Positions 33,201 to 42,829 of a stretch of DNA of 64,000 nucleotides are shown here, one piece after another (the stretch's first letter is position 1; each line of letters opens with the position of its first letter). The stretch comes from Rhododendron vialii (lineage: Eukaryota > Streptophyta > Magnoliopsida > Ericales > Ericaceae), in assembly GCF_030253575.1 (NCBI RefSeq), contig NC_080563.1:35263001-35327000 (forward strand). Direction: 5' to 3'. The translations under genes and the position numbers were made by a program. The notes below the pieces were generated by a model that was not told the origin of the DNA, did not search any database, and saw only the letters and a list, made by a program, of their open reading frames with translations.

Positions 33201-33483
33201 CGTCGAAATTCATCGGATAGTATGTTGGTAGTGAATCAGGGGAGTTTGGAGAATAAATTGGACCCAATATAAACTTAGAGGGGTGACCAACTACAGGAAT
33301 GAAATAAAGGGGTAACTGAGGTGCCTCCCTTAGGCATTGAGGGTACCTTGGGAGATAGGTCTCTGTCGGGGTTTCAGTGTCCCGAGAGCTTGATTCTTTC
33401 TTCTGAGTTGGCCGAGGAGTCGACGACTTGGAAGAAGCTTTGGAGACCATTGCTTTGCTTTGAGGAGCTTTCTTGGGCGCCAT
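30262..33483 (-). CDS. antisense gene 1: plant mobile domain (PMD) plus coiled-coil protein, four exons, one in-frame stop
   Basis: Exons 33483-31869, 31776-31544, 31457-31397 and 31298-30262 all have GT/AG borders and join in one frame to 982 codons. The N-terminal ~480 residues carry the plant mobile domain: SNTFVFPYGLMSPTVLDIAH followed by LTGLSS, and near its end CARQFGLSQGIPVPHTHP. Exon 2 is basic and Pro-rich (KRKQPEVSLPSKKRNR, nuclear-signal-like). The last exon encodes a coiled coil (DELQQIEDEKAALLARLNQL). A TAG at 31053-31051 interrupts the last exon; downstream coding character continues, so it looks recent. PMD proteins occur as host genes (the MAIL1/MAIN family, linked to silencing and genome stability) and inside transposable elements. 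Because the gene is antisense to the genomic RNA, its introns would not be removed during retrotransposition. TATA-like box at 33539-33544. Confidence 0.8.
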
Positions 33484-33538
33484 CGATTCTGAGGTTGATG
33501 GTTTGTATTGGTGCCCTAATTTTGTAAACGGAAAGAGA

Positions 33539-33544
33539 TATATA
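33539..33544 (-). promoter_or_regulatory. TATA-like box of antisense PMD gene
   Basis: TATATA in GTATATATCTC on the minus strand, 55 bp before the ATG at 33483; implies a short leader of about 25 bp. It lies about 100 bp inside the 3' LTR, so the gene has a promoter separate from the LTR. Confidence 0.5.
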
Positions 33545-33593
33545 CGTTGGGAGAGCCCCGTGTAGTAATCACGCCTTTTAAAAAGGCAAAGGA

Positions 33594-33636
33594 CTTATTT
33601 GTTCGAGTTAAATGATTTTTAACTCAAACAAATAAG
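33594..33636. repeat. 19-bp hairpin adjoining the polypurine tract
   Basis: CTTATTTGTTCGAGTTAAA (33594-33612) and TTTAACTCAAACAAATAAG (33618-33636) pair with one mismatch around a 5-base loop. It ends next to the G-run 33637-33641 that forms the polypurine tract before the 3' LTR. It lies between the antisense promoter and the LTR. Confidence 0.8.
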
Positions 33637-33642
33637 GGGGGC
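33631..33642 (+). other. polypurine tract
   Basis: AAATAAGGGGGG followed by CAT and the 3' LTR TG at 33645. It primes plus-strand DNA synthesis in LTR retrotransposons. Confidence 0.65.
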
Positions 33643-33644
33643 AT

Positions 33645-34338
33645 TGTTTGTACCACAATTAAGATTTCCATCTTACCCGTCGATCTGACGACCCGTGGCA
33701 AGGGTAAATATGGGCAAGTAAGAGGATAGAATGGGCTTACCCAAATAATGTAGAATCGATGGTGAAACTATGAAAAGTCTTGTCCGTCGATTGGCCTACA
33801 CGTGGCGTATTTCTATGGCCTTTTTGTCCGTCGATAAGGTGACAGGTGTTAAGTGGAACTGGATCCCACGATTCCATGATTGAAGAGGATGATAACCGCA
33901 ATTAACAAGACAATTTCCCAACGTGGGCATGATCGGCAGTTGGAGGAAGTTCTTAAGCAGAAATCGAGGGAGTCTTTCAACTGCCACTTTGGAGGGAAGA
34001 TTTGAATTCAAAGGTAGAGAGGCCTATTTAAAGACAAGTTAGTAGCAGTTTCAGGGACACACAAACAACGCCAATCAGGCCTTTATCTTTTTTTTCTAGG
34101 AGTAGAATTAACTTGTAATTGTTCACTCAATCATCTCGATTGGTTATTCTTCTATTTTAAGGGTTAATAAAGTCCGTTTTGTTAATCTTCTTCCACACTT
34201 CATCCACTTCATTGTTTGTTTCCAAAGAAGTCCTGAAATACGGCAAAGAACCAAACTCCACTTTTCACATGCACATTCCAGCAAGCTTACAATACAGTTT
34301 CCCGTCGATTGAAAAGAAAACAAGAATTTTTGGTAACA
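33645..34338 (+). repeat. 3' LTR
   Basis: 694 bp, same ends as the 5' LTR. It lacks the 11-bp tandem CTCCGTCGATT present at about 21069-21080 of the 5' LTR and one T near 33915. About 13 substitutions were counted by eye. Confidence 0.93.
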
Positions 34339-34641
34339 GGAGCCCTGCCCCTTCGAGACAAAGGACGGGCGCTCCCACTGAGCTCCCAGTTCTAGGCGCT
34401 CCGGCTGAACTCCCGGTTCTTGATTGGGCAGTGGTTGACACTTCGCCTGAGGGAGCTCTACGCACAGTGGAAGGGGCAGGCACGTATTTTCTCTTTCGAT
34501 TTCTCATCGATATCCATCTTGTGATTTCAGGTTCCTCGCGAGTATGTGGAGGAGTGTTTCGAACTTATTGGTGGCTTGCAAATGCTGGTGAGTAAAGGGC
34601 TCGTGACTAGGGAGACCCTCATGGAGTCCGGCTATATGAGT
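34339..34641 (+). pseudogene. Lys/Glu-rich gene, truncated copy, 3' piece
   Basis: Continues the copy interrupted at 20403: the PSRQRTGAPTELPVLGAPAE and LDWAVVDTSPEGAL parts match the intact gene. The donor region of the last intron has been deleted around 34480; the final exon (VPREYVEECFELIGGLQMLV...) follows from 34530 with TGA at about 34643. It is a duplicated pseudogene. Confidence 0.75.
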
Positions 34642-34964
34642 TGAGTTCATGAGTACACTCAGTGCTGCGATTGGTGACCGGTTGGTTGGTTTTCAGGAGG
34701 TTTTCTAAATGTTTTTCTTTCGCCCGTATACTCTTCTTTCTTTGACTGGCACCATACCCGAATTAATTTCCAGTCTGATCTAAAATTGTTGTTTCTAAGA
34801 TATTGTAAACACACCAAAATTTAGTATACCGTAGTAGAACATGAAGCCTGCGTCTACATTGTAAGGTTGAGGTTTTCAACCCTTGTTTTTAGGGTATTAT
34901 CTTGTGGTTTTGATTGGCTTCTGCCACTGTATCTTGTTGAAATCCTTTGTAAAAGCTATTTGAC

Positions 34965-35127
34965 TATTGAAATGGAATTTCCATGTTTTTTTTGTCATTC
35001 GTTAATCGTAATCTACTATATTCTAGGGGACTTGGAGAGGGGAATATTGAAATGGAATTTCCACGTTTTTTTTTTGTCATTCGTTAATCTTAATCTACTC
35101 TATTCTAGGAGACTTGGAGAGGGGAAT
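34965..35127. repeat. two-copy ~80-bp tandem repeat
   Basis: Units at 34965-35044 and 35045-35127 share TATTGAAATGGAATTTCCA and GACTTGGAGAGGGGAAT. Located in the part of copy A that copy B lacks. Confidence 0.85.
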
Positions 35128-35745
35128 GTGTGCTTACGGGAATCGAACTCTGCCCATGTGCATGAGAGTATAAGAGAAGCACCAACTGCACTCCACTCCA
35201 CTTGCGAAACTTCCATGTTCAAAAAGGGAAAAAGCTGGTGCATTTCAGATATAAAAGTCACTTCCAGGTCCAGAACTAGGCAAACCTGAAGGGGTGGGAA
35301 GCAAAATTTAATTGCCAACTTAATACAATCATGCTTCATGTATGTTTTATTCAAAGATAGAGCATGAAGTAGTTTTACCAGAAGACACTTCAAAAAGAAC
35401 ACTGGTATAACCAATGAATCAATCTACCGTTCAGAAAATCCATGAAAAGCCCAACGAGTTGGTCGATTTCCTCTGAAACAATTGAAGACTATAATCTGAA
35501 ACCAACTCATGCTAACCCATATTTACACTTTGCGAAGACAATGAAACTCATCGGAAAGCTCCCTCCATTCCGTCACTTACTAGCGAAATTTCACCTCACC
35601 GAAATAGGTCAAAATGCTGGATTTTAAAATCTGAAAGAGAGAAGAGAGCAGATAATTAGCACATCTGGTAATCAAACGGAAACTATAACCAAAGCAGCAA
35701 AACAAGGTATAAAAGATACTTGCCAGTGAGTTATAAGCAGTTCAA

Positions 35746-36483
35746 TCAACTGAGCACCTTCCGCAGTTCATCAACCAATTGGGCTCGACTGGATGGTTCC
35801 ACCTACATTGGAAATCCAAAAATTGCCTTCAATTCATAGAATTACCAAAAATATGCTTCAAATCAAGAACTTGTACAACAATGATTTACCTTGTTTAAAA
35901 GGGCAGCAAGACTCTGGGGTAGAGCTCGTAAATCCAATGGCGAATCGGCAATACTCGACAGTTGAAGCTTTACTTGCTCTGCACGCAATTCCTGTAACTT
36001 CTCTCCATAGTTATTTGGATCATCCTTCCACGTGAAGAAAACTTCATCATCTTCCCATGCATCTTTTTCCCTACCTTCTGCAACCTCGGAATCCAAAAAC
36101 CACTTCTTGATCATGTCAATTGCGGATTGGAAAGATAACTGGTCTCCGGAAGCTTCAATAACGGTCTTGATCAATAACCCTTCAACCACCCTCCTATGCA
36201 ATCTTTTGTAGAAGAAACACCGTGAATTACCCCAATCCACAACCTCCCTTATTACCCCTTTTGCTGCCATTCTCAGGGACGTATCAGGCAGTTCCGCAAA
36301 TTCCGTAGCTATTTGCGTATAAATTGGTAAAAGCTGTTTCTCCCGGGCTCTGATCTGCTGCCGCAGCAATTCAAAAGTCACGTGGTCCCCATTAGTCCGG
36401 GCTAACTGATATTTCGCCTTCAAATCGATCAAACGACGATCTAGCCTACCCATGCACTCCAGAAGCCCCTTTATTCGGAACAT
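35746..36483 (-). pseudogene. 3'-terminal fragment of the ACCase gene (duplicate)
   Basis: Contains the last exon (35802-35746, TGA stop) and about the last 590 bp of exon 30 (36483-35890) of the gene at 45498, with the intervening intron. Differences from the intact copy include RIKGLLECMG for [10 protein letters not shown] and TEFAELPDTS for [10 protein letters not shown]; the intact copy keeps the residues typical of the family. No promoter and no upstream exons. The duplication ends inside exon 30. It covers only the end of the carboxyltransferase domain and cannot be functional. Confidence 0.9.
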
Positions 36484-36740
36484 TTGCTTCTATGAAGGAC
36501 TACCAACTGGATGGAAACAAAGAAATGGTTGCACTAGGGGCAATGAAAATGTGAGAATTTTTGGACAGAATCTTTTGCCAGAATGTTGCGATCTTGAATA
36601 CTGGTGATATTGTTGTAGTTAAAAGGAATCTTCTGTTCTTCTTTTCAAAGTGATTGGCCCACAACGAGTGACGTAATTATGTGTAGATTTCCTGTATTTT
36701 ATTTTTTCTAATTGTTTAGTTGATTGTGAATTTTCGCAGG

Positions 36741-38244
36741 TTCCTTCTCCCGCTCGGCTGTAAACTACATGTCTGGCTGCCAAACTGCTGTTTCCAACAT
36801 CATAATGTCTTGTGTTGTCTTCCTCACCTTGGAATTCCTAACACCCCTTTTTAAGTACACCCCAAACGCCATCCTTTCTGCCATCATCATATCTGCAGTC
36901 CTAGGCCTAATCGACTTCGAGGCAGTAGTCTTTATATGGAAGATCGATAAGTTTGACTTCATTGCTTGCATGGGAGCCTTTTTTGGAGTCATTTTTGCTT
37001 CCGTAGAGACGGGCCTCTTGATCGCAGTAAGATTTCGAATATTACAGTGACAACTTATGTGACATTCTTCTTTAGAATCGGGAGGCGATTTGCTAATTGT
37101 TTTGACTGTTTGTACTGATAGGTATTGATATCTTTCGCTAAAATCTTACCACAGGTCACAAGGCCAAGAACGGTGATGCTTGGGAGAATCCCCAGGACTA
37201 ATGTTTACTGGAACTTACAGCACAGCAGTATCCTGAAGCAACTAAGGTTCCCGATGTTTTGATTGTGAGAGTTGATTATGCAATCTACTTTTCGAACTCC
37301 AACTATATCAAGGAAAGGTAAGGGTGCTTCTTTACCATTTGTTTTCTTTCCTTTTTCCTAACTTGTTTGAGGAAAAAACGAAAAAGAATATTGCACATTG
37401 CATACCAAGTTGAACTGTTCGATTTACTATGCGTCATACTTGATAATCAAGTCGAATTATTGATATATGTCTATGCAGGATATTGAGATGGTTGACCGAT
37501 GAAGAAGAGTTACTGAAAGCATCATATCTTCCAAAAATCCAATTTTTGATTGTTGAAATGTCGCGTAAGTACTTATGCCTACTAGAGCCTCAAAAAGCAG
37601 CGTGTCTATCGAAAATTGTCTTTTCACGTACTTGATTTTATTGTAATTCACTCTCATGATTGTCTTTTGCTCGTTTCAGCTGTTACCGACATCTACACCA
37701 GTGGCATCCATGCCTTGGAAGAGTTACTTACGAGTCTCCAGAAGAGAGATGTTCCAGGTAATCAAATTAAATTCATTCCATACTCCATGCCGTCAATCAA
37801 GTTTGTCAGTTCATGCACGCTCTCACCAGAAGTACAATACGTAGATTCTCATATGACAAAATGATTTATGGGCAATGTTAACAAACAGACACACGGAAAA
37901 TTTAGAATTAATGATCTAGTTACATGATTACATCGTAATCCTCTCACTCGAAAGCTTGATTATAATACATCAATGACAGGTAGGCGGTGTAGCAGAAGAT
38001 TCTGCTTAAAAACTTCGAAACAATAGCATTTTCTATGACTTACAGTAAACTGTGTTCTACTAGAGTTACCCAAAACAAGTCATTGTTGCTGTTTTTTCAG
38101 CTTGTCCTAGCGAACCTGGGGCGAATGGTGATCGACAAGCTATTTGCATCCGATTTTGCAAATTCGATTGGTGAAAACAAGATCTTCCTCACGGTAGCAG
38201 ATGCTGTCATAACTTGTGCACCGAAATCAGTAGAAGAGGTTTGA
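36741..38244 (+). pseudogene. high-affinity sulfate transporter (SULTR1-like), 5'-truncated and frameshifted
   Basis: Exons 36741-37026, 37122-37317, 37479-37564, 37680-37757 and 38101-38244 show family sequence: SFSRSAVNYMSGCQTAVSN and KYTPNAILSAIIISAVLGLI from the last membrane segments, VTRPRTVMLGRIPRTNVY, then the STAS domain (SPVTDIYTSGIHALEELL, ANLGRMVIDKLFASDFANS, ending APKSVEEV). Functional members are proton/sulfate cotransporters of about 650 residues. Here all exons for the first ~380 residues are missing; the gene starts 258 bp after the duplication breakpoint at 36483. A short duplication near 37218-37225 shifts the frame in the second exon, and an extra C near 37755 shifts it again before the last exon. 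Splice borders are still intact, so inactivation is recent. Confidence 0.85.
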
Positions 38245-38919
38245 GCATCTACAATGCAAAGGCCAAATGGGAATCATGGCGAGGAAAAAAAAAACAACAA
38301 CAACTGAGATGTACAGATATATACTCCTATATAACAGTTTTTCAAAAAGAAGAGGATCCGGTTGAGTAGTTGGCTAGTGGGTAAAGGGTTCCTAATTTCT
38401 CAAGAAAAAAAAGGGACTTCACTAATGCATAGTCCTGAGATTTTTTTCCCCCATTTTCCTCTCTTCTTGTCACTTCATGTGTCTTCCCAGTTCTCTGAGC
38501 CATGAGGCTATGAGAGATAAGATCATAGCTATGTAAAACATGAGGTTCTTTGTGCTTCATTTCCTGTTATGTGATTCATTCAAAAAAATCAGAAACAATC
38601 AGAGTTCCTTTTTATTTATTTATTTATAAACTGCGGAAACATATGATTGACGTGGGAGTTGCGATGCCACTGCTTCCTGTCAAGATACTCTTTTACTGTC
38701 TTGGGGGCTTGAGCAACATATGATTGGATTGACGTGGGAGTTGCGTGCCAATTTAGTTGGGATGCTTCTTTCCGTTGTGATACCTTTTGCTTGTATTCCC
38801 TTTAAGCATTGAAACCTTTACTTTGATTAATAAAATCCCTTTTTCTTAGTTCAAAAAAAAAAAATAATCGCTCTTTTAAGGGAATGTGGCATCTTATCCA
38901 AAAGCGCTTAATCATGTTA
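38245..38919. other. non-coding flank of sulfate transporter pseudogene
   Basis: Would include the former 3' UTR. The phrase CATATGATTG(GATTG)ACGTGGGAGTTGCG is repeated near 38640 and 38716. A short A-run lies near 38854. No gene. Confidence 0.4.
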
Positions 38920-39155
38920 GTTAATGTAATACCCACTCTGGATATTTCGGTATTTCAATTACTTTTAATTGAACTTTGTGTTTTAGGGGTTTAAATCGTA
39001 AACAATAGAACTTGTGATGGTTCTGTGTGTGATTTGTGATTGGAGTATAAGTTAAGACGTGGTTCAGCTTGCATGTGATAAATTCTCCTGTGCCCTTATA
39101 TAGCAAAATATTCTGGGGGATATTTATCTTTCTCCATACGTATCTTGTTTTTTAC

Positions 39156-39157
<2 letters not shown>

Positions 39158-39194
<37 letters not shown>
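39158..39194. repeat. AG microsatellite inside the solo LTR
   Basis: Uninterrupted AG run, about 65 bp downstream of TTATATAGC. Confidence 0.9.
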
Positions 39195-39195
<1 letters not shown>

Positions 39196-40442
39196 GGCAG
39201 AAGAGAAGGAAGAGGAGGTCGGAGACTATGGTTTGTTTTTTACGAAATTATTCAAGGTACCTAAAAAGCTTTTAAATTTCTGGTATTTTTATTGAAGGTT
39301 CATTAGTGTGTCTATTGTATCGTGTTAAATTTTCAGAATTTTCAGAGAAGTGTGGAAAAAGATAAAAATCGTAAATCAAGCTGTGGTCAGATTCCTATTT
39401 TTGAGCAAACAGCTTACAGAGTTGTTTCTTTCATCAATTTTTTTTTATAGTTAAGCGACCCTTCTGGTTATGGGTCCTTATGAGTTTTAAAGATTGATAA
39501 GTTGTGGATGTTTTGGTGTTGAAATTACTAAAAAGTATTAAGTATTCGATTTTTAATGAATTTTCGAACACAGACTGTTTTGCTGGAAATTGTGCTTCGT
39601 TGCACAGAATTTCTGAGTTTGGGGGTGCTTTTGACTAGGTTCCTTTATTGTGAAAAACCTGAGAAAAATTAGGGATAAACTTTGGGATGTTATGATCTCT
39701 ACCAAATTTCAGGTCATTTTGTTGTATGGTCTAAGTTTAACACTCGTATGTCTTTCGAAATATGTGAGAGTTGTGGCTTAGTTTGTAGCAGGTTATATCA
39801 GTTTTTGATTTGAAGTAGATAGACGTGCAGAATCTGTGATTTTGGATAGGTTACTGTGTAATTTCGGACGAGTATAACTTTGTCGTTCAGACTCTATTTT
39901 TAACAAATTTTATATCAAAATTCATGTACTGGAGGTGTAGTTTCTAATGGTGGTGGTTTCATGATCTTGTTTCAACCCTATAAGAAGTTATAGGCAGAAT
40001 ACGACAGGCTGGTTGTAGATTTCATACCAAATGTAGGGGTGATGTGGTGTTTGAGTGTTACGCTTGTTTAGGGACACTTATAAACCTTTAAGATGGACAT
40101 GCTTGTATGCGTTAAGCATCGTTAATCTATTGTTAGTGTTATAGATTATTTTCAGGAGTTGGTGGTAACGTTTAAGCGTTCAATAAACTGATATGGTTAA
40201 CTTGTGACTAGGTAACAAGCCAGTCAATTGGGGAGGTTCCGAAATCGTAAGTTTGGCGTACCTCGGTCGATACAAAGGTGAGTGTGTTTGATATGGTTCT
40301 TCTCCATATAATATTGTTGTGGTGGTGAGTGTATATCTTGCTATTCGTGATTAGCTTTCGATATGGTTATTTTTTATGAGATGTTGCAGTGAGAAGTATA
40401 TATCATGCTATTGTTGATTAGCTTTTGATATGTTGTGAAAGT

Positions 40443-40662
40443 TTGCGTGTGAGGCATACCATGTCGTAAGCCATATCGTTCAATGGACAATGGTTGGGAG
40501 CATGGTGTGTGGGACACAAGATTTGGTTGTGATATGCGTGTTTGATGAAAATGCATGCTGATAGGTGTTGATTGAACCGCCGAAGGTTAGCGTGTGAGGC
40601 ATACCATGTCTTATGCTATGCCGGCTAATTGTCGGTGGATGGGAGCATGGTATGTGGGACAC
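40443..40662. repeat. diverged two-copy repeat inside the solo LTR
   Basis: GCGTGTGAGGCATACCATGTC occurs in near-identical form at about 40445 and 40591, each followed by GGGAGCATGGTNTGTGGGAC some 50 bp later. Confidence 0.75.
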
Positions 40663-41521
40663 CTTATCTTTGGGTACATGGGATGTGGCAAACGTGTCAC
40701 TGCATGTGATGTAATTACATTCATATTGTTGTGCATTGATTATTATTGTTCAATCGAGTGGATATGTTGGTTATAACCGTTGTATACATTCTACTATTTC
40801 AGTTACATTGGTAATATGTATTCATGTTGACATTCCTTCGGGTATTGTGGTATTATGTTGAGTATTTTTATATCTCACACATTCTGGCTTTCTTTTTTGG
40901 TCTGTTAGATAGCAGGTTGCTTAGAGTGGGTCCACTACCGATCGTCGTGTTGAGGTGTTTTGCTAGCGTCAGGTGGGATTTTGGTTACGTTGTTGTGGAG
41001 TGCTTTAGTTGGTGCATAACTTAATTTGTAAGGAGTTGTAGCTAAGGATAATTAAAGCTTTCAAAATTTTACAGGTTGTAATTAAGTTTGGTCGATGGCA
41101 GACGTTCTATTTGAGGTTAGCCTTGGACATTGTGGATAGTCGAGTTCGTTGTAGGTAGTTGATGAAGAAGTTGGTTTATTCAAGTTGTAAGTAAATCGTC
41201 GGTGGATGTGTTGAAATATAGAATTTTTAAAGTATTATAATGCAGATGTAGTTTCTTGGTCGTGCAATGTCATGATTGGTTGGTCAATACGTTGACTCAT
41301 TTTTATGTTAAGATGATAAGTCTTCCGCTGGGTGTTTATTTCTAACAGGTTGTGAGGTGTGGTTTGGTCTTCTGTATGGAATGCCACGTGGTCGAGCCGA
41401 CTCGGGCCCACTTTGGGTGCCGTTTCTGGGGCGGGGCGTGACAGTTAATTTTGGTTACTACTAATACAGTTGAACTAATAGTTTAGGACATAGCTTCTAA
41501 CAAAAAATTATTCATTGCACC

Positions 41522-41548
41522 TGGGGCACCGCCACGTGGTGCCCCAGA
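41522..41548. repeat. short GC-rich hairpin
   Basis: CTGGGGCACC and GGTGCCCCAG pair around GCCACGT. Isolated in AT-rich DNA; may be a remnant MITE end. Confidence 0.5.
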
Positions 41549-41635
41549 GTTCTCCTCCACCACAAAATTCTGCGAAACCTGAGACTAAGTGTGTGGACTC
41601 TAGTGCAATCCTAAACCAACAAATTTTTGTGTATT

Positions 41636-42060
41636 CTAGGTATAGAAGGGGTCTTGGTATCCCCTCCGGTCCGTTTTAATATTTCAGCCATTTTTCGAGT
41701 ACACTTTGATGATCGGCTCCGTTCATTTTGTAGAACTCGGCGAGAACATTAATCTTGACAAAAATTATGTTCATTGGACGTTAATAGATACATGATCCAA
41801 CACAAGTGAAAATTGAAGAAAAACAAAATTTGGATCCAAAAACACACTGAATCGGAACCCAATTTTTGTTTTCTTACATTTTTCACATGTGCCAATCATA
41901 TATCTACTAAAGTCCAATGATAATAATTTTTGGCAAGATTAATGTTCTCGCCGAGTTCTACAAAATGAACTAAGCTGATCATCAGAGTGTGCTAGGAAAA
42001 TGACTGAAAATTAAAAACGGATTGAAGGGGGATACCAAGATTCCTCTTATACCTGAGATA
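41636..42060. mobile_element. foldback element, ~150-bp arms
   Basis: The left arm (41636-41786) and right arm (41916-42060) are inverted copies: for example GTAGAACTCGGCGAGAACAT pairs with ATGTTCTCGCCGAGTTCTAC, and CTAGGTATAGAAGGGG with a diverged CTTATACCTGAG end. The loop is about 130 bp. Non-coding. Confidence 0.75.
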
Positions 42061-42829
42061 TATAAAAGTTTCTTGAACTAAACCAACTCATGCTAACCCA
42101 TATTTACACTTAAATATTATAGTTTTACAGTTTACTAGAATTATCAGTTTAAAAGTCTTTTTCTATGTAGCATATTATATTGAAAGTTTGGACATGCTAT
42201 AATTTGGACCATGTTAGAATGTATAATTTGTAAGGTTTTACCCAACAAACTTATCAGGCCTTTTCAATTAATATTTTTGTGCATTTTCTTTGTGCTTTGT
42301 GGCCACATTTTATAATATATATTTACCCAGAATATTAGCGATTGCAGTTTTACACAAAAGATAATTAATAATATTTTGTACGTTCACGTAGTAGGTAAGG
42401 GTCTTCATAAATGAAAATTGCAAGATCTAAATGACTACAACCTACCTACAATGTTGTCTCATTGTTGGTAATGTAAGATCTTTCAACGTCGACGTTAAAG
42501 TGTAATGCGTTGACTTGTTAAAAAAATTATTTTTTCGCTTCGGCGTATCTTGGTGCAATAAGGCAAATCATTTTGTTTATTGGTGAAAATTGACCAATAG
42601 AATTTGTTATGTGTCTTACTTAATATTAAGAAATTAAGAAAATAATTACTATAAACTATAACAAGTCATGCATAGCTCAATCAATAGACTTATTCAAGCA
42701 GGAGAGGTATAGACTTTGGACGGCAAAGAATTATAAGCACCAATTTTTTGCTTTACTGCTCAAAATAAGAAGACAAAGCAAAAAAGAAACACTATCTCTA
42801 CGCAAAGTGATTCTGAAATTTGCAAAACC
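42061..42829. other. upstream region of the Lys/Glu-rich gene
   Basis: AT-rich and non-coding. A leader-like segment with AAACACTATCTCTACGCAA precedes the ATG at 42830. No clear TATA assignment. Confidence 0.4.

Larger units (their letters stand above)
20404..34338 (+). mobile_element. Tat-lineage Ty3/Gypsy LTR retrotransposon with two antisense genes
   Basis: A 13.9-kb element: 5' LTR 20404-21109, 3' LTR 33645-34338, target duplication GGAGC (20399-20403 and 34339-34343). Order on + is gag, protease, reverse transcriptase, RNase H, a second (archaeal-type) RNase H and integrase, ending at 28376. The dual RNase H and absence of a chromodomain indicate the Tat lineage. A 5.2-kb region between integrase and the 3' LTR holds two genes on the opposite strand (28534-29671 and 30262-33483). 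By eye the LTRs differ at about 13 positions plus a 1-bp and an 11-bp indel, about 2%, so the insertion is young. gag-pol is broken by frame changes near 22850 and 24840 and stops at 25206 and 26451, so this copy is not autonomous. The intact paralogous target at 44370-44400 proves the insertion point. Confidence 0.93.
34339..36481. repeat. segmental duplication, copy A (with 19985-20403)
   Basis: Matches 44390-46233 at very high identity, covering the 3' end of the Lys/Glu-rich gene, the intergenic spacer and the last 0.74 kb of the ACCase gene. The match stops at TTCGGAAC (36481). Relative to copy B it has about 330 extra bases (34955-35285). The retrotransposon is inserted into this copy. 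Confidence 0.9.
38925..41443 (+). mobile_element. solo LTR, Del/Tekay-like (2.5 kb)
   Basis: Starts TGTAATACCC and ends GGGGCGTGACA, end motifs typical of long Del/Tekay (chromovirus) LTRs. It is flanked by a perfect 5-bp duplication GTTAA (38920-38924 and 41444-41448). It contains an AG microsatellite (39158-39194) with a TATA-like TTATATAGC about 65 bp upstream. Two related ~150-bp segments sharing GTGAGGCATACCATGTC lie at 40450 and 40597. No gag or pol, so it is a solo LTR. Confidence 0.8.

Noticed and set aside
31849..33483. PMD frame as an independent host gene into which the element inserted
   Set aside because: It lies wholly between integrase and the polypurine tract of one element bounded by a single target duplication, so it travels with the element.
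35130..35290. tRNA-like signal around GGAATCGAACTCTG
   Set aside because: It resembles a reverse T-arm phrase, but no cloverleaf could be drawn around it on either strand.
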